Positions 5,868 to 10,358 of a DNA stretch of 10,358 nucleotides are shown here, piece by piece. A model generated the notes under the pieces. It ran no database searches. It was not told where the DNA came from and saw nothing but the letters and a program-made list of their open reading frames with translations. Each line of letters begins with the position of its first letter. Positions within the stretch are counted from its first letter, which is position 1. The stretch comes from an uncultured Prevotellaceae bacterium (GTDB taxonomy: Bacteria; Bacteroidota; Bacteroidia; Bacteroidales; Bacteroidaceae): positions 1 to 10,358 of the forward strand of contig CALYTD010000016.1 in the NCBI GenBank assembly GCA_945486445.1, in the 5' to 3' direction. Both the position numbers and the translations under genes were made by a program.

Positions 5868-7412
5868 ATGAACAAACTCATATCAGTACTCATTACCCTC
5901 CTCACCATTGCACCAGTATCAGCAGAGACTCTCTCGCTTGACAGTTGCCGTGCAAGGGCTCTGCGCGCCAATAAGCAGATGAGCATGGCAAGGGAGAAAA
6001 AGAGAACGGCTGAAAACGCACGCAAGGCAGCACGGACAAAATACCTGCCCCACATAGATATAACCGGAGGATATATGTACTCCAGCAGGGAAATATCCAT
6101 ACTCAGCGACGAACAACAGGCCCTGCTGAGCAACGCCGGTACCACAGCCGTACACTCTCTGGGCACACAGATAGCCCCAATAGCCGGGCAGATGAACCAG
6201 AACGTGACCAACTCAATACAGTCTATGGCCGCGCAGGGCATCATAACACCCACACAAGCACAGGCACTGGGCAGCCTTATCAGCCAGACAGGCACCTCAT
6301 TCAGCCAGATAGGACAAGAGATGGCGCAACAACTGGCACAAGCCGGCGACGCATTAGGACAACAGATAGTTGACGCCTTCAAGACAAACACACACCATAT
6401 ATTCACCGCCTCTGCCATACTGACACAACCAATATACATGGGAGGAGCCGTAACAGCAGGCAATAAGATGGCAGACATAGCGGAAAAAATGGCTGATAGC
6501 AACATAGAAGCAACAGAAGACAACGTGCTATACAGCATAGACAACGCCTACTGGACAGTGGTATCACTGCGACAGAAGCAAAAACTGGCAGAGAGTTACC
6601 TGCAATTAGTGCAGAAACTGGACAGCGACGTGCAAAAAATGATAAAGAACGGCGTTGCCACAAGAGCCGACGGACTGAAAGTAAGCGTAGCAGTGAACGA
6701 GGCAGACATGACCAAAGCCAAGGTTGACAACGGGCTGGCACTGGCAAGAATGAGCCTCTGCCAACTCTGTGGTATGCCCCTCGACGCAGAGATCACGTTA
6801 GAAGACGAAAACAAAGAGACACTGTCAGCAGAACCAGTAGCCAACTATGACACCGCTGGAGCAATAGAACGACGCCACGAACTGCAACTGCTGAACGACG
6901 CCATAGAGTTAACACGACAGCAGACAAAGATAGCACGCGCCGGCTATCTACCACAAGTGGCGCTGATGTCAGGAGCAGTATTCTCAAACCCCAGCGTGTA
7001 TAACAGTTTCGAACGCAAGTTCAAAGGCGCGTTCAACATAGGCGTTATGGTGAGAATACCAGTGCTGGACTGGGGAGAAACAATGTATAACATACGCGCA
7101 GCAAGATGTGCCACGAACCTCGCACAACTGAAATTGACCGAGGCACAGGAGATGATAGAACTACAAATAAGCCAATGTACGTTCAGAGTACGCGAATCAA
7201 ACAAGAACCTTCACACCGCAAGAAAAAACATAGAAAAAGCCGAAGAGAACCTTAGATGCGCCATTCTGGGCTTCAAAGAAGGCGTGATGCAGACCACAGA
7301 CGTAATGGCTGCACAGACAGCATGGCTGCAAGCACAGACCAGAAAGATAGACGCAGAAATAGAACTAAAACTCAGTGAAACAGCCCTAAGAAAGGCATTG
7401 GGAGAAATATAG
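5868..7412 (+). CDS. TolC-family outer-membrane channel of the export operon
   Basis: Outer-membrane exit duct whose trimer would join the HlyD-type protein encoded next. Residues 1-19 are a Sec signal (MNKLISVLITLLTIAPVSA), cleaved before Glu20. Typical TolC halves follow: LSLDSCRARAL (22-32), an alpha hairpin, strand KYLPHIDITGGY (58-69), then TQPIYMGG (186-193) opening the first helical pair. The second half has the matching YLPQVALMSGA and RIPVLDWGE segments and a closing helix ending in ALRKALGEI. Residues about 85-175 form an unusual Q/A/G/S-rich helical insert between strands. The frame is open further upstream to 5766, but the promoter overlaps that part and the ATG at 5868 begins a clean signal peptide, giving 514 aa. 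The HlyD gene begins 21 nt after the stop. Substrate unknown. Confidence 0.92.
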   Translation: MNKLISVLITLLTIAPVSAETLSLDSCRARALRANKQMSMAREKKRTAENARKAARTKYLPHIDITGGYMYSSREISILSDEQQALLSNAGTTAVHSLGTQIAPIAGQMNQNVTNSIQSMAAQGIITPTQAQALGSLISQTGTSFSQIGQEMAQQLAQAGDALGQQIVDAFKTNTHHIFTASAILTQPIYMGGAVTAGNKMADIAEKMADSNIEATEDNVLYSIDNAYWTVVSLRQKQKLAESYLQLVQKLDSDVQKMIKNGVATRADGLKVSVAVNEADMTKAKVDNGLALARMSLCQLCGMPLDAEITLEDENKETLSAEPVANYDTAGAIERRHELQLLNDAIELTRQQTKIARAGYLPQVALMSGAVFSNPSVYNSFERKFKGAFNIGVMVRIPVLDWGETMYNIRAARCATNLAQLKLTEAQEMIELQISQCTFRVRESNKNLHTARKNIEKAEENLRCAILGFKEGVMQTTDVMAAQTAWLQAQTRKIDAEIELKLSETALRKALGEI

Positions 7413-7433
7413 TAATAGGAGATACACACAGTT

Positions 7434-8420
7434 ATGGAAAATAAAGCACAACATAAAAGCGTAATGATGGCTCTGGCAGTATTCACCATCGTGGTAATAA
7501 CAGTCGGTGCCATAGGATACTTTACCATAGGCCAAGAAGAAGAAATAATACAAGGCCAGATAGACGTAGAAGAATACCGCGTATCAAGCAAGATACCAGC
7601 ACGCATACTCGAAATAAGAGTAAAGGAAGGCGACTACGTTCACGTAGGAGACACACTCGCAATACTCGACGCTCCCGACGTGGAAGCCAAGAAACAACAG
7701 GCAGAGAGTGCGGAAAGCGCGGCCGCAGCAATGAGCGAAATGGCACAAGCTGGAGCACGAAGAGAGCAGGTGCAGGCGGCATACGAGTTGTGGCAACAGG
7801 CCAAAGCAGGGCTGGACATACACAAGAAGTCATACGAACGAGTGCAGAGATTGTACGATGAAGGAGTGATGAGCGAACAAAAACGCGACGAAGCCTACGC
7901 CAGTTACAAAGCCTTCGAGGCACAAGAGAGAGCAGCAAAAAGCCAATATGACATGGCAAAAAACGGTGCACGAAGCGAGGAAAAGGCCGCAGCACAGGCA
8001 CAAGTGAACCGCGCAAAGGGTGCGGTTAGCGAGGTATCATCATACATTAACGAAACAGTACAGACAGCACAGATGGAAGGTGAGGTGGCAACCATATACC
8101 CCAAGGTAGGAGAACTCGTAGGCAGTGGCTCGCCAATAATGACCATCAGCATCATGAACGATGTGTGGGGGGCATTCAACATACGTGAGGACCAACTCGA
8201 AGGCATGAAGATTGGCGACACATTCACCGCCTTCTTACCCGCATTCAACAAGGAGGCAACCTTCAAGGTGTACTCCATCAAGGACCAAGGAAGTTACGCT
8301 ACATGGAAAGCAACGAAGACAAACGGACAGTATGACATGAAGACCTTTGAGGTAAAGGCACGTCCTACGGAGAAGTTTGACGGTCTGCGACCCGGAATGT
8401 CAGTAATAATCAAGAAATAA
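7434..8420 (+). CDS. HlyD/EmrA-type membrane-fusion protein
   Basis: Periplasmic adaptor anchored in the inner membrane, bridging the ABC-2 permeases and the TolC channel. One transmembrane helix (about 11-31) follows a short basic cytoplasmic tail. Next come the first lipoyl half (VSSKIPARILEIRVKEGDYV, 50-69, then LAILDAPDVEAKK), a long A/E/Q/K-rich coiled-coil hairpin (about 83-205), the second lipoyl half (GEVATIYPKVGELVGSGSPI, 216-235) and a beta-barrel domain (about 242-325) ending GLRPGMSVIIKK. Length (328 aa) and order match the YhiI/YbhG group that works with ABC-2 permeases. A loose AGGAGA (7417-7422) lies 11 nt before the ATG. The TolC gene ends 21 nt upstream and a permease gene starts 36 nt downstream, so this is clearly one operon. 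Confidence 0.93.
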   Translation: MENKAQHKSVMMALAVFTIVVITVGAIGYFTIGQEEEIIQGQIDVEEYRVSSKIPARILEIRVKEGDYVHVGDTLAILDAPDVEAKKQQAESAESAAAAMSEMAQAGARREQVQAAYELWQQAKAGLDIHKKSYERVQRLYDEGVMSEQKRDEAYASYKAFEAQERAAKSQYDMAKNGARSEEKAAAQAQVNRAKGAVSEVSSYINETVQTAQMEGEVATIYPKVGELVGSGSPIMTISIMNDVWGAFNIREDQLEGMKIGDTFTAFLPAFNKEATFKVYSIKDQGSYATWKATKTNGQYDMKTFEVKARPTEKFDGLRPGMSVIIKK

Positions 8421-8456
8421 TCGGCACCTCTGCCAATAGGATTAGCCTCTGTAACA

Positions 8457-9626
8457 TTGGACAAGCACAGCAAAACACTGACACTGTTAAGGCGGGAGGT
8501 GATGAACCTTCTGCGTCACCCTATATATATAATATGTATGGTGGTGTTGCCATTGTGCATCACCCTCTTCTTCACTTCATTGATGTATGAGGGCCAACCC
8601 GTGGATATGCCGATAGGAATAGTAGATAATGACAATACCACCGTTACCCGTAAGCTGACAAGAATGATTGACGGCTTCCAGTCATCACACGTGGTGGCAC
8701 ACTATCCAACCGTTGATGAAGCGCGCAAAGCTATGCAACGCAATGAGATTTACGCCTTCATACTATTCCCCGAACACCTCACCCAAGACCTTCTCTCTGC
8801 CCGCCAGCCACGTATGTCGATATATGTCAGTTACACATATATCACTGCCGGCTCGCTGATATACAAGGAGTTAAAGACGCTCTGCACACTGGGCTCCGCC
8901 GCAGTAGGCCAGAGTACGCTGATGGCAAAGGGGGCAACAGAAGCACAGGCAAATGCCTTTCTGCAACCAATAGCACTGGATCAGCACAATATCGGCAACC
9001 CGTGGGTGAATTATAACATCTACCTCAGCACCATGCTGGTGCCCACCTGCCTGCTACTTTTTGTTTTTCTACTGACGGTTTATTCCCTCGGGACAGAGAT
9101 AAAGTTCAACACTCACAAGGAATGGCTTGCCCTTTCAGGCAACAACTTCGCCCTTGCACTATTCACGAAGTTACTTCCCCAAACACTGATATTCATCTTC
9201 ACCATGCTGTTAAGCATGATATATATGTTCGGAGTGTTACAGTTTCCTGCGCCAGGAGGTCTCTGGCGCATACTGCTACTTAGCGTTCTCTCCGTCATAG
9301 CGGCGCAAGGCTTCGCCGTTTTCATGTTCGGTGTAATCCCATCCCTGCGTATGTCCATGAGCATCTGCTCACTATGGGGAGTGCTCAGTTTCTCTATGGT
9401 AGGCACAACATTCCCCATCTTTGCCATGGACGCACCGTTACAGGCTCTCGCATGGCTGTTCCCCATGCGCCACTACTACATGATTTACCAGTTGTGCATA
9501 TTCAACGACTATCCCCTTATCAACGTTCTGCCACACATCATTGCCCTACTCATCTTTACCATACTGCCCGCCCTCGTCATAAGGCGCATGAAAAAGGCGT
9601 TTTATGAGTTCGGGTATCAGCCGTAA
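8457..9626 (+). CDS. ABC-2 type transporter permease (YhhJ/YbhR-like), probable TTG start
   Basis: Inner-membrane subunit of an ABC exporter. Domain order: cytoplasmic amphipathic start LLRREVMNLLRHP, TM1 (about 23-43), a periplasmic domain of about 140 residues (45-187) with MPIGIVDNDN at its start, then five membrane segments (about 188-210, 232-258, 271-295, 300-322, 355-376) and a basic tail. The start is a judgement: TTG at 8457 keeps the conserved amphipathic helix, whereas the first ATG (8502, residue 16) would remove most of it. The gene is in the same frame as the HlyD gene, with only a TAA and 12 codons between them. The next gene encodes a related permease, so the two probably form a heterodimer. 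No nucleotide-binding domain is present in this protein. Confidence 0.92.
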   Translation: MDKHSKTLTLLRREVMNLLRHPIYIICMVVLPLCITLFFTSLMYEGQPVDMPIGIVDNDNTTVTRKLTRMIDGFQSSHVVAHYPTVDEARKAMQRNEIYAFILFPEHLTQDLLSARQPRMSIYVSYTYITAGSLIYKELKTLCTLGSAAVGQSTLMAKGATEAQANAFLQPIALDQHNIGNPWVNYNIYLSTMLVPTCLLLFVFLLTVYSLGTEIKFNTHKEWLALSGNNFALALFTKLLPQTLIFIFTMLLSMIYMFGVLQFPAPGGLWRILLLSVLSVIAAQGFAVFMFGVIPSLRMSMSICSLWGVLSFSMVGTTFPIFAMDAPLQALAWLFPMRHYYMIYQLCIFNDYPLINVLPHIIALLIFTILPALVIRRMKKAFYEFGYQP

Positions 9627-9633
9627 GGTAGAG

Positions 9634-9851
9634 GTTGGAGGTGAGAGGTTATGGGTTGAAGGTCACTTCGCCTGCAACTCCGGCAACGAACGAAGACCTT
9701 TCAAAAACTCCACGCCAGCATGGTAACAGGAACGCAACTTGCAGTTGGAGGTGAGAGGTTATGGGGTGAAGGTCACTTCGCCTGCAACTCCGGCAACGAA
9801 CGAAGACCTTTCAAAAACTCCACGCCAGCATGGTAACAGGAACGCAACTTG
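9634..9851. repeat. Tandem duplication, 108-nt copies at 110-bp spacing
   Basis: Copy 1 (9634-9741) and copy 2 (9744-9851) differ at one position (T9656 versus G9766) and are joined by CA. Each starts GTTGGAGGTGAGAGG and ends GGAACGCAACTTG. Each contains an imperfect hairpin: AAGGTCACTTCG (9659-9670; 9769-9780) against CGAAGACCTT (9691-9700; 9801-9810), with a 2-nt bulge and a 20-nt loop. No T run follows, so it is not a classic terminator. The near identity suggests a recent duplication. It separates two permease genes that would normally be closely spaced. Confidence 0.92.
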
Positions 9852-9967
9852 AAGCAACAAAACCACTAAACGACCAAACAACGAAACAACAAAATCACCA
9901 AACAACCAAACAACTAACCCCCTAACCCACCAAACAACCAAACAACAAAAACACCAAACCACCAACA
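9852..9967 (+). other. A/C-only low-complexity leader before the second permease
   Basis: Of 116 nt, only 3 are G and 4 are T. The rest is A and C in irregular CAA/CCAAA repeats such as CCAAACAACCAAACAAC. It runs right up to the ATG at 9968. An RNA of this composition cannot fold, which would keep the start codon open in a species without Shine-Dalgarno use; that effect is inferred. The minus strand gives apparent Val/Leu/Trp/Phe-rich reading frames that are composition artefacts. Confidence 0.75.
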
Positions 9968-10358
9968 ATGCTCACAGAACTCAAAGCCATCGCCAAGGAC
10001 GAAGGAGTGCTTCTTTTCTTCATCTTCCTGCCCATTGTATATCCACTGCTTTACTCCTGGATATACAACAACGAAGTGGTGCGCGAAGTTCCCGTGGCTC
10101 TTATAGACAATTCCCACTCCGCCATGAGCCGTGAGTTCGCCAACAAGGTTGACGCATCACCCGATGTCAGCATTGACTACCACTGCGCCAGCATCGAGGA
10201 AGCACGTAACCTCATAGGTCACGGCAAGGCATACGGGATAATACACATACCCAACGACTTTGACAAGAAGATAGGCCGAGGAGAGCAGGCACACGTGTCA
10301 GTATATTGCGACATGAGTTATATGCTCACGTATAAGGCCATCATCACCACCGCCACCA
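9968..10358 (+). CDS. Second ABC-2 type transporter permease, 3' end outside window
   Basis: The first 130 residues are visible and open to the edge. The cytoplasmic start MLTELKAIAKDEGVLL is followed by TM1 (about 13-33) and the beginning of a periplasmic domain with VPVALIDNSHSAMSREF (41-57), SIEEARNLIGHGKAYGIIHI (75-94) and SVYCDMSY (111-118). These line up with the preceding permease (MPIGIVDNDN, TVDEARKAMQRNEIYAFILF, SIYVSYTY), so the pair are paralogues and likely partners in one exporter. The ATG follows the A/C-rich leader and directly begins the conserved amphipathic helix. No promoter consensus is seen in the gap, so it is probably transcribed from 5847 with the rest of the operon. 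Confidence 0.92.
   Translation, partial: MLTELKAIAKDEGVLLFFIFLPIVYPLLYSWIYNNEVVREVPVALIDNSHSAMSREFANKVDASPDVSIDYHCASIEEARNLIGHGKAYGIIHIPNDFDKKIGRGEQAHVSVYCDMSYMLTYKAIITTAT

Noticed and set aside
9720..9836. 38-aa plus-strand frame spanning the two duplicated copies
   Set aside because: It exists only because of the tandem copy, has no start context, and its sequence shows no signal or domain; probably chance.
9759..10117. Minus-strand frames rich in Val, Leu, Trp and Phe
   Set aside because: They are created by the A/C-only tract and the antisense of the second permease; typical low-complexity artefact.

Overview
The window looks like Bacteroidales chromosome, most likely a Prevotella-like organism. 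The reasons are: a perfect Bacteroidetes-type promoter (TTG, 20 nt, TAACTTTG at 5810-5840), leaders mostly without Shine-Dalgarno sequences, an RND pump that appears to carry its own TolC domain, and strong preference for the ATA isoleucine codon. Genus is inferred from style, not proven.

Layout. Positions 1-1420 (+) hold the 3' end of a probable CusA/CzcA-TolC heavy-metal efflux pump, followed 15 nt later by its lipoprotein adaptor, which seems to lack its C-terminal domain. The gap to 1637 holds a four-unit 22-bp palindromic repeat array and the intrinsic terminator of the convergent clpB gene. clpB (1637-3745, -) encodes a ClpB-type disaggregase that starts directly at the first AAA+ module. 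An in-frame stop two codons upstream shows the usual N-domain is absent. An AT-rich divergent region separates it from a secreted SGNH/GDSL hydrolase (3952-4758, +). The next gap, 4759-5037, is nearly all repeats: a second four-unit array with the same 22-bp period, then a nested inverted repeat resembling a REP/BIME element. A family 2 glycosyltransferase follows (5038-5799, +).

From 5868 to the window end is an export operon behind the promoter at 5810-5840: TolC-type outer-membrane channel, HlyD-type membrane-fusion protein, and two related ABC-2 permeases, the second cut by the window edge. Together they would form an envelope-spanning exporter; the ATP-binding subunit is not in view. The two permease genes are separated by 341 nt made of a tandem 110-bp-period duplication and a 116-nt tract almost entirely A and C.

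The recognisable genes belong to known families. The most unexplained structure is the pair of 22-bp arrays. No CRISPR array, tRNA, rRNA, transposase or integrase gene was seen.
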